This document shows, one piece after another, positions 27,879 through 38,900 of a stretch of DNA of 64,000 bases. The notes under the pieces are model-generated. The model searched no databases. It saw only the letters and a program-made list of their open reading frames with translations, and was not told the origin of the DNA. Numbering within the stretch: position 1 is the first letter of the stretch; each line of letters starts with the position of its first letter. Source of the stretch: Leptospira broomii serovar Hurstbridge str. 5399 (GTDB lineage: Bacteria; Spirochaetota; Leptospiria; Leptospirales; Leptospiraceae); contig NZ_AHMO02000011.1 in assembly GCF_000243715.2 (NCBI RefSeq), positions 496,001 through 560,000 on the forward strand, written 5' to 3'. The position numbers and the translations under genes were made by a program.

Positions 27879-28124
27879 TTAATTTTCATTCAAAAGAAGA
27901 AGAGCTGCCTCTTCGGAGCAATCATAAGCTTCGATTTCCAATACAAAATCGTCGCCGGAATTAAGATTTGTGAGAATTTCGAAACCGTTGCCTCTTAGGT
28001 CGCCGGAGACTACTTGATTTACTCGCATATACTCGACGTTCGCAATCCCGTACGTATATCCAAAATCGGTCATAATAATCACTTTGCTATCTTTTCCGTT
28101 AATTCCGGCGATCGTCCCCTTCAT
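27879..28124 (-). CDS. Small hypothetical protein, 81 residues
   Basis: The 81-residue product is acidic and beta-rich (TIAGINGKDSKVIIMTDFGY, then RGNGFEILTNLNSGDDFVLEIEAY), like a small barrel domain. No family is recognised. It has a GGGAG ribosome site upstream and a strong intrinsic terminator downstream, so it is likely a real single-gene transcript. The putative LexA box lies 108 bp upstream of its start, so it could be DNA-damage inducible. Confidence 0.7.
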   Translation of the reverse strand: MKGTIAGINGKDSKVIIMTDFGYTYGIANVEYMRVNQVVSGDLRGNGFEILTNLNSGDDFVLEIEAYDCSEEAALLLLNEN

Positions 28125-28231
28125 TACAACTACTCCCTACTTGAATATTAACAGGTTCTTTAGGATAACTTAGACGTTGGAATCTTACTAATTAAAAGGA
28201 AACTTTTATTCGTTTAACAATATTTTTCCGC

Positions 28232-28252
28232 ACATTTTGCGTCGCAAAATGT
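28232..28252. promoter_or_regulatory. Perfect 21-bp palindrome matching the Leptospira LexA (SOS) box
   Basis: The arms 28232-28241 and 28243-28252 are perfect inverted repeats around one base. The core reads TTTG CGTCG CAAA, matching TTTG-N5-CAAA, the site reported for Leptospira LexA. It lies between divergent genes: the 81-residue protein (start 28124) and the PP2C sensor phosphatase (start 28469). It is closer to the former. A different repressor is possible. Confidence 0.6.
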
Positions 28253-28468
28253 AAGATGTGTGTCAGATTAGTTTAGCGTTGCTGCCGGCTCAAAATAGCA
28301 GGAAGAAACAACCAATCTAATTCGAAGATTCCTAATCAAAATTCGGATTTCCGTTAGATAAGCTTCTTGCGGAATATATTCGACGCATTGTTCGAAAAAG
28401 ACGAATGCAATAACTATTTTCCTTGACGTCCCTCTATTTTTTGTGATGCTACGGAGTCCCGCCCGCAT

Positions 28469-31400
28469 ATGGATCCGATTTATTTCAATTTTTACTCGTT
28501 CGGCTCCCTACTAGCGGCTTTATTCTCGGCGTATGCGGCATTTTTTTTTCTCGGAATAAAGGATAGAAGCAAGGCGGCGCTCAACATAGGCATCGCCACT
28601 TTAATCACGACTTTCTATCATTCCGCGTACGCTGTCGGTTTCTCATCCTATGACGAATGGACAATCTTCCATAGATGGTTCATGATTCCGATTCCTTTAA
28701 TCAGCTTAATTCATTTATTTCTTTTCTTCTTTTATTTTCCGGAACCCCAAAAGGAAAAAATCGGGTTAATTCTTTTTGGAATCCAATACTTAGGAATCTT
28801 AATAGTTACAGGATTCTACGTAACGGTTTCGTTAAGGGCTACAAGAACATTCGTATTTGGAAGTCATCACTGGGATTTTCAAACACCCTTGTTTTATAAA
28901 ATATTTTCGCTAATAGTTTTGATCTATATCATATGCCTAATTGCGGCAGGCGTCTGGAGAGCCGTAGTTGAGAAAGGTAAACAAAGAAGGGCAGTTATTT
29001 ATATTTTATTGTCGTACTGTTTTCTAAGCATCTTTTCGGGAATTATGAACGCATTAAGCAGGGACGGGACGGTTTCTCGGGCGGCGTATCAGCAATGCGC
29101 GGATCTAACCCTCGTCGCCGGCTACTTCATCATGATCGTCTTATATATAAATATCACCAAAGAGCGAACGACCATACTTAGTCGGATCGTCGGCGTCGCT
29201 ATGGCGACTTTTTTACTCGTATTTCAGTTAGTCGGCTATGCAATTCTCAACGGTTACGAATCGTCCTTCGATACGATTCAAACGAAAACCACCCGATTAG
29301 TCGTTTTAAACGGAGAAAGGCCGGATGATCTTTCTTACCTAGTTTCTTTCGATCCCGAAACATCAAAAATTGAAACCGAGTTCGGAAGCAAGGATAAACG
29401 AACTGGAGCCGATGATAAAGACGAGTTACGAATGCTCTATTATAAAAGTAAACTAATCCGATTGGGAAACCTAAAAGGAGATCAGCGCTGGGAACGTTCG
29501 TCTGAAATTATACGGCAGGATCCAAAGCATTTCTCCGTATATCGGGCCGGTTTAAGAGAGTTTTTACTCTCAAAAGGATCGGAAATCGTCTCGGATGAAG
29601 TAGTTCATAGTTTTTTTATTCATTTGGAAAGTAAGTTAAGGGTAATTCGAAGTAAATTCTATAATTCGCCGCAAAAGAATGATAAATCCTTAGCATCCAA
29701 GCTTTTCGTTTCGAAAGAGCCCGGCGTATCGGCGACTCTGGAATCATTTTCGAAAATATTCCTGTCCGAAGTCGAAAGCGGAAAAAATGGCGAAGAGATG
29801 AACAATATATTCCTATCCACCTTGATTCCGATTCGAGAGGAAGGTGAAAGAATATACCGAGGAATCCGGACATTTCGTCCGGGGGATGAAAGGCCGAAAT
29901 ATTACGTTTCATACATATACACTCATCCCAAGACCGGAATAATTTACGAAGCCGGATTCGATTACAAATCTTTGAGACGATACCTTCATCAACCGGCTTT
30001 GATATTGGTCGTTTCCCTGCTATCAATAGTGTTCGTGACTGCCGTAGGATTTAGACTTTTCTTTAAAGGTGCATTATTAACTCCTTTAGATAACATTGTG
30101 ATAGGATTAAGAGAAGTTAATTCAGGTAACTTAGATTACCGACTAGTTCCCCATGTGGAAGACGAAATCGGTTTTATTGCCCGTTCTTTCAATAGGATGA
30201 CTCTTTCGATTAAGGCGGCAAGAGCGAGGTTGGAGCAATATGCCGCAGAGCTGGAAGGAAAGGTAAAAGAAAGAACGAGAGAGTTGGAGCACACATTAGA
30301 TGAGATCAAGGAGCTAAAACAACAACAAGACGGCGACTATTTCCTGACTTCCCTATTAATACGGCCTCTCGGTGAAAATAAAGCTACACAAGAAAAAGTG
30401 AAAGTAGATTTCTTCCTTGAGCAAAAAAAGAAATTCTCATTCCGAAACTACGAAGAAGAGATCGGAGGAGATATGAATATCGCGAATCATATCGAACTCA
30501 AAAACAGATCCTTCACTGTTTTTCTAAACGCGGACGCCATGGGAAAATCCATGCAAGGGGCCGGAGGAGCCTTGGTTTTGGGGGCCGTATTCGAATCCAT
30601 TATCGAACGCACACGTTTGATCGGTTCGATTCGCCTACAATCTCCGGAATATTGGCTGAAGAGCGCCTTTACGGAACTTCATAAAGTTTTCGAAAGTTTC
30701 GACGGATCGATGTTGGTTTCATTAGTGATGGGACTCGTAGACGATCAAAGCGGAATTTTATACTATATAAATGCGGAACACCCCTGGACGGTTTTGTATC
30801 GCGACGGTATTGCTTCCTTTATCGAAAACGAACTTCTATTTCGGAAATTAGGTACGACAGGATTGGAGGGACGAGTTTTCATAAAAACGTTTCAGTTAGA
30901 GCCGGGAGACGTTATCATAGCCGGTTCCGACGGAAGGGATGATATACTTCTATCCACCGACGAAATGGGAGGAAGAATCCTAAACGACGACGAGCAACTT
31001 TTTCTTAAACTAGTGGAGGAAGGAGGCGGCGATCTCAAACGGATTTATGAGAGAATCTTAAGCCGCGGACCTCTCACGGACGATCTTTCCATGATAAGAC
31101 TTTCATTCTCCGAAACGAATGAACAGGTCAGCGCAGAGGAAGCGAAAGAAAAGGAAAAGATAAAAAAACTTCTAGTCAAAGTAAGAAAAATGACTAAGAG
31201 CGATGAGATGGAGGAAGCGATCTCGTTTTTGGAAGAAGCAGACACGCTAAACAATAGAGTCCCGGAAGTAAAAAAGAATTTCATTCAACTTTATTTGAAA
31301 GTTAAAAACTATCGCGAAGCCGCACGATATGCGGAAGATTATTTAGATTTAAAACCCATAGATAATGACATATTATACATAGCTTCCTTTGCCGCAAGGA

Positions 31401-31636
31401 AAGCCGGATTACTTAGAAAAGCTCTGAACTTCGGGGAACGTTTAAGATTAAGAGAACCGAGTCATCTAAAGAATCTAATCAATTTAGCCCAAATTTACAT
31501 CGTATTCAAAAAATTCGACGAGGCTGCTTCTACTATAAGGTTTGCCATTGAACTCTCGCCTGAGAATAGTACGATAATGAAGATCAAAGATCTTTTGGAT
31601 CGATTGGTTGAAAAACAAGAGAGTGAAAATCTTTAA
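28469..31636 (+). CDS. Large membrane sensor PP2C (SpoIIE/RsbU-like) phosphatase with HAMP and TPR
   Basis: The 1055-residue protein starts with seven or so transmembrane helices (about 5-230). Then come a short further helix and an extracytoplasmic or linker region to about 500, another transmembrane helix, a HAMP domain (about 535-590) and a coiled coil. The PP2C phosphatase follows with EIGGD, NADAMGKSM and GSDGRDD (about 630-885), and it ends with LTDDLSMIRL. The tail (about 900-1055) is TPR-like. It is a paralogue of the protein at 1626, sharing QQDGDYFLTSLL and the motifs above, with a larger sensor. It probably controls an anti-anti-sigma protein. The ribosome site is poor. Confidence 0.9.
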   Translation: MDPIYFNFYSFGSLLAALFSAYAAFFFLGIKDRSKAALNIGIATLITTFYHSAYAVGFSSYDEWTIFHRWFMIPIPLISLIHLFLFFFYFPEPQKEKIGLILFGIQYLGILIVTGFYVTVSLRATRTFVFGSHHWDFQTPLFYKIFSLIVLIYIICLIAAGVWRAVVEKGKQRRAVIYILLSYCFLSIFSGIMNALSRDGTVSRAAYQQCADLTLVAGYFIMIVLYINITKERTTILSRIVGVAMATFLLVFQLVGYAILNGYESSFDTIQTKTTRLVVLNGERPDDLSYLVSFDPETSKIETEFGSKDKRTGADDKDELRMLYYKSKLIRLGNLKGDQRWERSSEIIRQDPKHFSVYRAGLREFLLSKGSEIVSDEVVHSFFIHLESKLRVIRSKFYNSPQKNDKSLASKLFVSKEPGVSATLESFSKIFLSEVESGKNGEEMNNIFLSTLIPIREEGERIYRGIRTFRPGDERPKYYVSYIYTHPKTGIIYEAGFDYKSLRRYLHQPALILVVSLLSIVFVTAVGFRLFFKGALLTPLDNIVIGLREVNSGNLDYRLVPHVEDEIGFIARSFNRMTLSIKAARARLEQYAAELEGKVKERTRELEHTLDEIKELKQQQDGDYFLTSLLIRPLGENKATQEKVKVDFFLEQKKKFSFRNYEEEIGGDMNIANHIELKNRSFTVFLNADAMGKSMQGAGGALVLGAVFESIIERTRLIGSIRLQSPEYWLKSAFTELHKVFESFDGSMLVSLVMGLVDDQSGILYYINAEHPWTVLYRDGIASFIENELLFRKLGTTGLEGRVFIKTFQLEPGDVIIAGSDGRDDILLSTDEMGGRILNDDEQLFLKLVEEGGGDLKRIYERILSRGPLTDDLSMIRLSFSETNEQVSAEEAKEKEKIKKLLVKVRKMTKSDEMEEAISFLEEADTLNNRVPEVKKNFIQLYLKVKNYREAARYAEDYLDLKPIDNDILYIASFAARKAGLLRKALNFGERLRLREPSHLKNLINLAQIYIVFKKFDEAASTIRFAIELSPENSTIMKIKDLLDRLVEKQESENL

Positions 31637-31688
31637 CTCGCTTTAAAACCGAATCGATGAAATCGCCTGTATTGTATTACCGAATCCT

Positions 31689-32534
31689 CTACCCTGCTTG
31701 GTCTGCAAGCCCTTCTTTAACGAATTCGGGAGTTTCTTTTCCTTCATCTCGATCTTTAGCGATTTGCTCGAAGTAAGATTCGTAATAAGGAAAATTCGTT
31801 CCCATAATTCTATCCCAAACATTGAAATATAAACTATAATTTCCGTGAAACTTCTGATGGTGTAAGTTATGATGCGTGGAAGTATTAATCCATTTTAAAA
31901 TTGGATGACTTGTCCATCCCCGAGGAAAGAACTCGTATCCAAGATGCCACCAAATATTCATTACCATGGCGTATATCGTGTGAGCGAGAAAGAAGCCGAA
32001 ATGTATAGGCACAAAACAAATAAAGGGGACCACGTAAAACGCTTCAAGAAACGCTTCTAACCAATGGAAATTATAAGCGGCTAAAGGAGACGGATTTACT
32101 GATTGATGGTGGACGGAGTGAACTATCGGATATACTTTCCGGTGATGCATCAGACGGTGAAACCAGTAAAACCATGTTTCATGCCAAACTGTAATTAAAA
32201 TAAAACTAAATATCGCATAAATCCAGCCGCCGTGTTCGGAAAGATTGAAGTAAATTTTCCGATTTAAATATCCGAATCCCGCTAACACATAAACGGAGAA
32301 TGCAATCCCGCTAAACATAAATAGAGTAACGGCGGACTGCTTAATTTCGGATATAATCCTTTCGCTTTTAGGGAATTGTTTCTGAATTCTAAACCTTTGA
32401 AACGTTCCCTTCTTCCAGACCCAAAAGATGAAAAAAGCCAGGCCGGCAACAGGATAGTACCGAAGAAAATTCATCGTAAGTTGAAAAAGCCCGAACGATT
32501 TTGCACATTCCCAACTAAACTCGCATGACGGCAT
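31689..32534 (-). CDS. Sterol desaturase/fatty acid hydroxylase family membrane protein
   Basis: The 281-residue protein has several transmembrane helices and the histidine motifs of the fatty acid hydroxylase superfamily: HETWFYWFHRLMHH, HSVHHQS and a later TSTHHNLHHQ. These eight or so His bind the di-iron centre. Family members hydroxylate or desaturate sterols, fatty acids or ceramides. A membrane-lipid or carotenoid modification is the likely role, with no proof of substrate. It has GAGAGG upstream of ATG 32534. The frameshifted AraC gene just upstream on the same strand may have controlled it. Confidence 0.88.
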   Translation of the reverse strand: MPSCEFSWECAKSFGLFQLTMNFLRYYPVAGLAFFIFWVWKKGTFQRFRIQKQFPKSERIISEIKQSAVTLFMFSGIAFSVYVLAGFGYLNRKIYFNLSEHGGWIYAIFSFILITVWHETWFYWFHRLMHHRKVYPIVHSVHHQSVNPSPLAAYNFHWLEAFLEAFYVVPFICFVPIHFGFFLAHTIYAMVMNIWWHLGYEFFPRGWTSHPILKWINTSTHHNLHHQKFHGNYSLYFNVWDRIMGTNFPYYESYFEQIAKDRDEGKETPEFVKEGLADQAG

Positions 32535-32643
32535 CTCATTACCTCTCGGAAGGAATAACGGAAAGATACTCGACTTTTAGAATTGACTCGACCGCACCGA
32601 TCGGAACGGGAATAAAAAGGTGTCCGATCCGATCGAATCGGAC

Positions 32644-33745
32644 CTATTTTCCGTTTCTTTTTACGATTCGCTTTCTATATTCGGAAGGCGTTAAACCGGT
32701 TTCCCGCCTAAAGACATCGTTAAACGTCGATTTAGAACGGAAGCCCGACGAATAAGCGAGTCAGCAACGTATCCATCGGACTCGATCGAATTTTCTCCAT
32801 GGCTTCCCGGACTCTATATTCGTTTAATATTTGAAAGAAACTCTTCTTTTCCTCGTTGTTCAAATACTCCGAAAGCTGATGGGTGCTCAATCCTAAACGA
32901 CGCGCAAGAGTAGATAAGGTCAATTGCTCTTCCCTATAGATTCTCTCGTTTTCAAAAAGATCTTTCAGCTTGGATTTGATATCGGTAAGGTCGAACTTTC
33001 CCAACTGGGATGCCTTAACTCGTTTTTCCTCCTCCACGACTTTACGAACCGCCAGAAAAAATTCCGGGTATCTCTGTCTATAAACGTAAATGAATAAAAG
33101 AAAAAGGCCAAGCCAAGCCCCAATTATGCCTAAAGGGTCCTTTCCGCCGAAGAGGACCGAATAGGATCCTATGAATGTGCTCAAGATCGCAAAGCTACTG
33201 AGAAATAGAATCGTAGCTAAATTAATATCTTTTTTAACGACCGAAAAACGAACTGTTCTGAATAGTCGTACAAGAACCGAGACCAAAAAATAAAGGAAGA
33301 CACACATGGTGAATAGCACGGGTATTTTTACATGCCAATCGGTCCCGGAGACGGCGATTTTCTCTAAAAGTCGGATTTTATCATCACGATCCTGAAAGTA
33401 AAAAGGAGTAAGCCAGATAGCTATTCCTAGCGCCGGTAAAATCTTCAGCAGAAATCTACCAGGTTTTTCGGCGGGGTTTCCCCATGCCAACAATAAATAT
33501 CGTTCCAACAATGCGCCAAGAACCGCCGAACAAGGAAGGTGAGTGAGAAATAAATAAGGAAAAAGTAAAATATTTCGAGAAGATACAAGATACGCGTGGA
33601 ATAGAAAATAGGAAAGGGATAGAAAAATCCCGAACAAGACGATTCTTCGATTACCTCTTGAAAACGAAAAAATTTCCCCGATTGCGAAAAGTAACGAGAG
33701 TAGAGCCGAAAAAAGCAAGAAAAATGATAAAAACGAATTAGCCAA
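32644..33745 (-). pseudogene. Frameshifted AraC-type regulator with membrane N-terminus
   Basis: The frame from 33745 (TTG start, no good ribosome site) encodes about 325 residues of a 7-TM-like N-terminus (about 1-235), a linker, and the first helix-turn-helix of an AraC domain (ARRLGLSTHQLSEYLN). It ends early at 32734. The next frame carries the missing end (AYSSGFRSKSTFNDVFRRE, then TGLTPSEYRKR) to TAG 32646-32644. Removing one A near 32761 joins the two exactly as in intact AraC proteins. The second DNA-binding helix is therefore lost. It is a pseudogene unless the base is a sequence error. It lies upstream of the hydroxylase gene. Confidence 0.75.
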
Positions 33746-33811
33746 TGTCTTGTGGATTGATTATGTACTAAATTTTAAATATTACGGTTTTATGTTTCTC
33801 TTAGCGAGAAT

Positions 33812-34182
33812 TTGAAAAACCTTTCTAGAAACTTTTCAAAAAACTGCTTTCTTGTTTTTTACGGTTTTCTTGATATTATGACTATAGTTCCCTTCTGCAA
33901 TCAAATTATGGCGGAATATCTCCAAATCACACTCTTAAAAAATGACCGGAATTGGAATATTCGAACTCAAATCATAGATAGAATCGCTGCGTTCCATTAA
34001 ATCATTCGCCGCGACCTCACTTAGCATCCTATGATTCACAAAATGCGACTATAACCGACAATTATGGAAAATTCGGCGATATATTCAACGCATCCGAACC
34101 TGGGAACAAACGACCTACCGGTGAATATGATATCGGTTGGTCCAAAAGTAGTTGCATTATTATACAACTTTCCGAAAACTAA
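33812..34182 (+). pseudogene. Possible remnant of an unrecognised gene
   Basis: A 62-codon frame ending at 34000 is followed by another frame, open to TAA 34180-34182, with protein-like composition (ATITDNYGKFGDIFN, then PGNKRPTGEYDIGWSKSS) and no start codon. The change of frame suggests a decayed gene. No family is recognised and neither half is convincing alone. It lies between the AraC gene and the SDR gene. Confidence 0.3.
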
Positions 34183-34190
34183 CTTAGTTT
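34150..34190. promoter_or_regulatory. Two inverted repeats upstream of the SDR/HxlR pair
   Basis: One repeat is agttg (34150-34154) / caact (34165-34169). A second, perfect one is aaactaa (34176-34182), c, ttagttt (34184-34190). Both lie within 75 bp of the SDR start. HxlR (DUF24) regulators often bind short ACT/AGT palindromes near their targets, so this could be the site of the HxlR protein encoded downstream. Confidence 0.35.
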
Positions 34191-34224
34191 CATTATTAAA
34201 CCAGATCGTCAGGAGACGAAAACC

Positions 34225-34989
34225 ATGAAATTTGAAGGCAAGAGAATATTAATTACCGGCGGGAACAGCGGAATCGGTTTAGCGACCGCGCGCAAATTCG
34301 TATCGGAAGGTGCGCGAGTTGCCATAACCGGTCGAGATAAAAATACCCTTGAAAACGCCGTTAAGGAATTAGGACCCAATGCAAAAGCGTTCCGCGCCGA
34401 TGTTTTAAATTCCGATGAACGGAAGAATCTGTTCAAATCACTGGAGGAAGACTTCGGCGAACTGGACGCCGTATTTGCGAACGCGGGGATAGCAAAACCT
34501 ACTCCATTAGGGAATACATCGGAAATCGACTTCGATCAGATCTTACGTGTTAATATCACGGGCGCATTTTTAACGATCCAAGCCGCACTCCCTTTATTAA
34601 AACGTGGATCATCTATAATATTAAACGGTTCCATTATGAGCTCGATAGGCCCTGGAGGAAACTCGGCTTATTCTGCTAGTAAAGCGGGAGTTAGAGCCAT
34701 GACGAGAGTGTTAGCGGCCGAGCTAAGCCCGAAAGGAATTCGCGTTAACGTCGTCGTCCCTGGAGCGACTAAAACTCCAATCTGGGGCCCTATCGAATCT
34801 GCAAAAGCCAGACTGGAAGGCATCACAATGAGCATACCTTTACGGAGAATCGGGGAAGCCGACGAGATAGCAAACGTTGTCGCGTTCTTAGCGTCCGAAG
34901 ATTCTTCCTATATTCAAGGATCCGAAATAGTCGTCGACGGAGGCACTAGTAATTCGCCGGCAGGAGCTCCAATTTATCTTGGCAAATAA
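34225..34989 (+). CDS. Short-chain dehydrogenase/reductase (SDR)
   Basis: The 254-residue protein has the classical SDR features: TGGNSGIG (about 11-18) for NAD(P) binding, a NAG motif (FANAGIAKP), catalytic Ser in NGSIMSS and the YSASK catalytic Tyr/Lys, then a C-terminal IQGSEIVVDGG. GRDKN after the second strand suggests NADPH. A CAGGAGACG ribosome site precedes the ATG. It forms an operon with an HxlR regulator 52 nt downstream. HxlR/SDR pairs often respond to quinones or aldehydes; the substrate here is unknown. Confidence 0.92.
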   Translation: MKFEGKRILITGGNSGIGLATARKFVSEGARVAITGRDKNTLENAVKELGPNAKAFRADVLNSDERKNLFKSLEEDFGELDAVFANAGIAKPTPLGNTSEIDFDQILRVNITGAFLTIQAALPLLKRGSSIILNGSIMSSIGPGGNSAYSASKAGVRAMTRVLAAELSPKGIRVNVVVPGATKTPIWGPIESAKARLEGITMSIPLRRIGEADEIANVVAFLASEDSSYIQGSEIVVDGGTSNSPAGAPIYLGK

Positions 34990-35041
34990 GGAAAGCTATC
35001 GATAGAGTACAACTTTGAATATCGGGCAAAGAGGTAGATCC

Positions 35042-35530
35042 GTGAAACGTAGAAATTTAGATCAAGACGACTGCCCGATCGCGAGATCACTCGGAACATT
35101 CGGAGAATGGTGGTCTCTCCTCATTCTCCGAGACGCATTTATGGGAAAAAAAAGATTCGGCGAATTCGAAAAAAGCCTGGGACTTGCGAAGAACATCCTG
35201 AGCGTTCGATTACAGAAACTAGTCGCTGAAGGTATTCTTGAAATCGTTCCGGCTTCCGACGGAAGCGCTTACCAAGAGTATATATTAACCCAAAAAGGCA
35301 AAAGTATCTTTCCGATACTTGTCGCGATTCGGCAATGGGGGGAGGATTTTCAGTTCGGTAGCGGTTGTCCGGACAAAATTCTCGTAGATCGTAAATACGG
35401 AAAAACTTTACTCCCGATTGAAGTCAAATCTCGAGACGGCAGGGTCGTCGGGCCGGAAGACGTTCTTATTCAAAATACTGCTTTACGAAAACCGAAAGTT
35501 AAGAAAACCGTGAAAGCAAAAACGACTTAA
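35042..35530 (+). CDS. HxlR-family winged-helix transcriptional regulator
   Basis: The start is placed at GTG 35042, which has AAGAGGT upstream, giving 162 residues; an in-frame TTG at 35015 has none. The winged-helix domain (about 10-110) shows [21 protein letters not shown] and [12 protein letters not shown], the HxlR/DUF24 signature. Cys at the start of that motif is the redox-sensing position in YodB-like members. It is co-directional with the SDR gene and probably regulates it. Its TAA overlaps the stop of the convergent receiver gene in the four bases TTAA. Confidence 0.88.
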   Translation: MKRRNLDQDDCPIARSLGTFGEWWSLLILRDAFMGKKRFGEFEKSLGLAKNILSVRLQKLVAEGILEIVPASDGSAYQEYILTQKGKSIFPILVAIRQWGEDFQFGSGCPDKILVDRKYGKTLLPIEVKSRDGRVVGPEDVLIQNTALRKPKVKKTVKAKTT

Positions 35531-35934
35531 TTTTTGTTACAACAAATTCTAACTGCTTCCATCAATTTAGTCGAATCCCATGGCTTGGAAAATACGGCGT
35601 ACGTTCCTGCCTCTCTCTTCACTCGTTCGGCTGCCGACTCATCTACATGCCCGGTAATTAATATGGACCGAATATTCGGATACTTTGCATGAATCAAAAT
35701 TAAAAACTCATCTCCTTTAAGTCCCGGCATCAGCCAGTCCGAAAGAATCAGAATCACGTTTACCCCGGCTTCCACAAGTTCGTCTACGACTTCTAAAGCT
35801 TCGTTTCCGTTCAATGCGATTTCATACTGGAATTCGTCCCCGAATTGCTTTCTTAATTCTTGCTTCAACGTGATAAGAATTATAGGCTCGTCATCGACGC
35901 ATAATATTGCATTTCGCTCAAACACACTTTTCAC
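35527..35934 (-). CDS. Single-domain response regulator
   Basis: The 135-residue protein is a receiver with the acidic pair Asp14/Asp15 (CVDDEP) and predicted phosphoacceptor Asp66 ([10 protein letters not shown]), then a Thr in SILITGH and Lys in FSKPW. There is no output domain. The ATG overlaps the stop of the large kinase (35931-35934), so the two are translationally coupled and this is its likely partner. It may hand phosphate to another protein or act by binding. Confidence 0.9.
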   Translation of the reverse strand: MKSVFERNAILCVDDEPIILITLKQELRKQFGDEFQYEIALNGNEALEVVDELVEAGVNVILILSDWLMPGLKGDEFLILIHAKYPNIRSILITGHVDESAAERVKREAGTYAVFSKPWDSTKLMEAVRICCNKN

Positions 35935-38900
35935 GGTAGAGCCTCTTTACTGGAATTAGCAGATTTTAGCCACACGCTAAATTTCGTTCGACCAGGTGCA
36001 CTTTCAAATTCGATCCTTCCGCCCATCTTTTCGATGATCTTTTTACAGATATCCAAGCCCAAACCGACGCCTTCGCCGTGCTTTTTTGTCGTGAAGAAAG
36101 GTTCGAAAATTTTACCTTGAATTTCTTTTGGAATACCGGTGCCGGAATCTATAAACGAAGTTATAATCCAAGGTTCTTTCTTTTCAATTATGATTTCCAT
36201 TTTGCCTTTGTAGTCCATTGAATGCAAACCATTATTCAATAAATTTATCCAGACCTGGTTTAGTTTATCGGCGTTACCTAAGCACTTTTCATTAGTATCG
36301 TAATTCCGAACAATTTCGACTCCGTACTTAATTTTACTATGATACAGAGTCAGAATCGTTTCGATCTCCGACCTAACGTCTACAAGGGAAATTTCGTCTT
36401 CTTGAACTTCTCCGCCGGGATTCAAATAATTTTTTAGAGCTTCCACGACATGGGAAGCCTTTCCAGTCGCAATGGAAATTACGTTGCTGAGTCGAACGAT
36501 CGTAGATAGAGAAGCAACAGCTTGTAAAATCTCGGATGCGTTCTCGCTTTGCAACAGCCAAGGAAGATCGTGTTCGACTCTGTACAGCCCGGTTTCTATT
36601 ACGGAATTAGCGATACTTTCATAATCTTTGATTCCCGATTCGCGTAATGTCCGAAATACTTCCTTTCTCAAAGTTCGATTCGGAAATTCTTCCGAACGGG
36701 AAGCTTCCCTCAGACCGACATCCAAAATGATTTTAAACCTTTTTAAATCTTCCTCGTTCAAATTCGAAAGGAGATTCGGTATGCTCTTTATTTCGTCCTG
36801 AATAATATCAAGTATAGCGCGATTGGAAGAAACAATCGCACCAAGCGGAGTATTCAATTCGTGTGTCATACTCGCCGCCAATTGCCCGAGAGTGGCTAAT
36901 TTTTCCGAAAGAAGCAGTTGTCCTTGCGCATCCTTTAACTCGTGCATAGTCTTTTCTAGATTCTGAACGGCTTCTACAAGACTTTCATTCGATTTTTTCA
37001 ATTCATCAGTTCGAATTTCGATTCGTTTCTCGAGCGTTGCGTTCAAATCCAAAATGGTCGCTTCCGCTTGTTTGTTTTTTGTTATATCGTATGATATTCC
37101 GAATATCTCCTTAGGAGATCCGTCCGAATTCCTTCTATAAATCAATTCCCTTGAGGTCAGCCATCTCCAATTCCCGTCTTTATGACGAATTCTATAATAG
37201 TGTTCGATTAAATCCTTGTCTCCGGTAGTCGCATATTTCGGGACAATACGATCCATATAGACTTGATAATCTTCCGGGTGAATTAGTATTGGTAGGATTT
37301 TACTACCCATTTCCTGAATTTCTTCGACCGAATACCCCAGTACAAGCTGAATTCCGTTGTTCGAATATACGTTTTTCATTTCAACTATATCGTAAATATA
37401 TAATATATCTGGAGTGATATCCAAAATGGATTCGATAAACTGGTTTCTTTCCAAAAGTTTTTCTTCGATGATTTTTCTTTCGGTTATGTCGACCATCACT
37501 CCTCGAAGCCATTTCGGTTTTGCATCTTCGGCAATCACTCGAACTAAATCCCGAAGCCAAACGGTTCGGCCATCTTTACCGATAAATCTGTATTCGAATT
37601 CATGCGATTTCAAATTGGCAGTGCATTCTACGCAGTAATTTACCGCACGTTCCCTATCTTCCGGATGAATATGATCCGCCCAAAAGCCAGGCTCCTTCCA
37701 ATCCCCAACCGAATAACCTAGCAAGCGTTCCGCCTGCTGGCTCACGAAAGTGAAGTTGAAAGTGATGGCATCCGCCTCCCAGACAATGCCCGGTGTGGTA
37801 GCAATTAAATCCCGAGACCGTTCCTCGCTTGACTTGGTCCGATGTAGGAATTCTTGAAGTTGTTCAGCCATATGGTTAAACGAACTGGAAAGAACTCTCA
37901 ATTCTTCCAGGCGACTCATAGGGACCCGTTGAGTCAGGTCCCCTCCGGCCACAGCCTGCGTGGCCTGAGAAATCCGACTAATCGGAGCAGTCACCATGCT
38001 TGATAGGAAGGCTGCAATCAGTAAAGAAAGAGCTAAGGCAACCGCAAATACCATAGCAGATTGGCTGTTTCCCGTTCGAACTCCTTCCAAATAATAGGCT
38101 TCCGGCATAGCGGTAATGACAATCCAATCCATACTCTTGGAGTTGTCTTGATATGGAGTCGCCTGCATCAACCAATTCTCTCGGGACAAAGGCTTGGCAG
38201 TTATAATATGAAAAGAGGATTGGGTAGAAACATCGAGCCCTTGCAAGTTTCCGAATGTCTGCGTCAGTTTTTGAACCGCATTTTGTATCACCGGATCTTC
38301 GACCGACTCTCCACCGTTAGGCTGAGGCGTGAAAGATCTAGTTTGATTCGAACTCGAGATTAATTTACCTCTTCGATCTATAATGAAAGCCCGACCTACT
38401 GTCGCAATATTCGTATTTTTAAGCAGTTCTCCGACACCGCGTCGCCTTTCGAATTCGCTCGACCTTTCCGACAAGGCTAGAAAATCATCTAATTGTAAAT
38501 TAATATTTTCGGATATTTCCTGATGTAGTCGCGCGGCGAGTTTATTTGCGGTTTCTTCGGAACTTCGTAAAGTCAAGTAAGATGTCATCCCTACCATTAT
38601 AAGAACTAATACGATAAAGGGAGTCACTAGAAACATCCGAATCGGCAAGCCCTGATCGTAAAAACCGCCGCTCGGCTTTACGCTCCCTCTTCCGCTTTCC
38701 CAGATCCAATCCCTCGCTCCTATGATTTTTTCTTTAATATGACCGGGAATCCCGGCCCAAAACAGGGAGTATCTTTTCGCGAGAGGGAAAGCTCCGAGCA
38801 TCGCAAACGGAGCGATTATCCAGGTAACGAGCGTAGTGAAAAATAATGCCGGAACGATATTTCGATAAGAAATCTCCGAGGTAAATTTATCCGAACAAAT

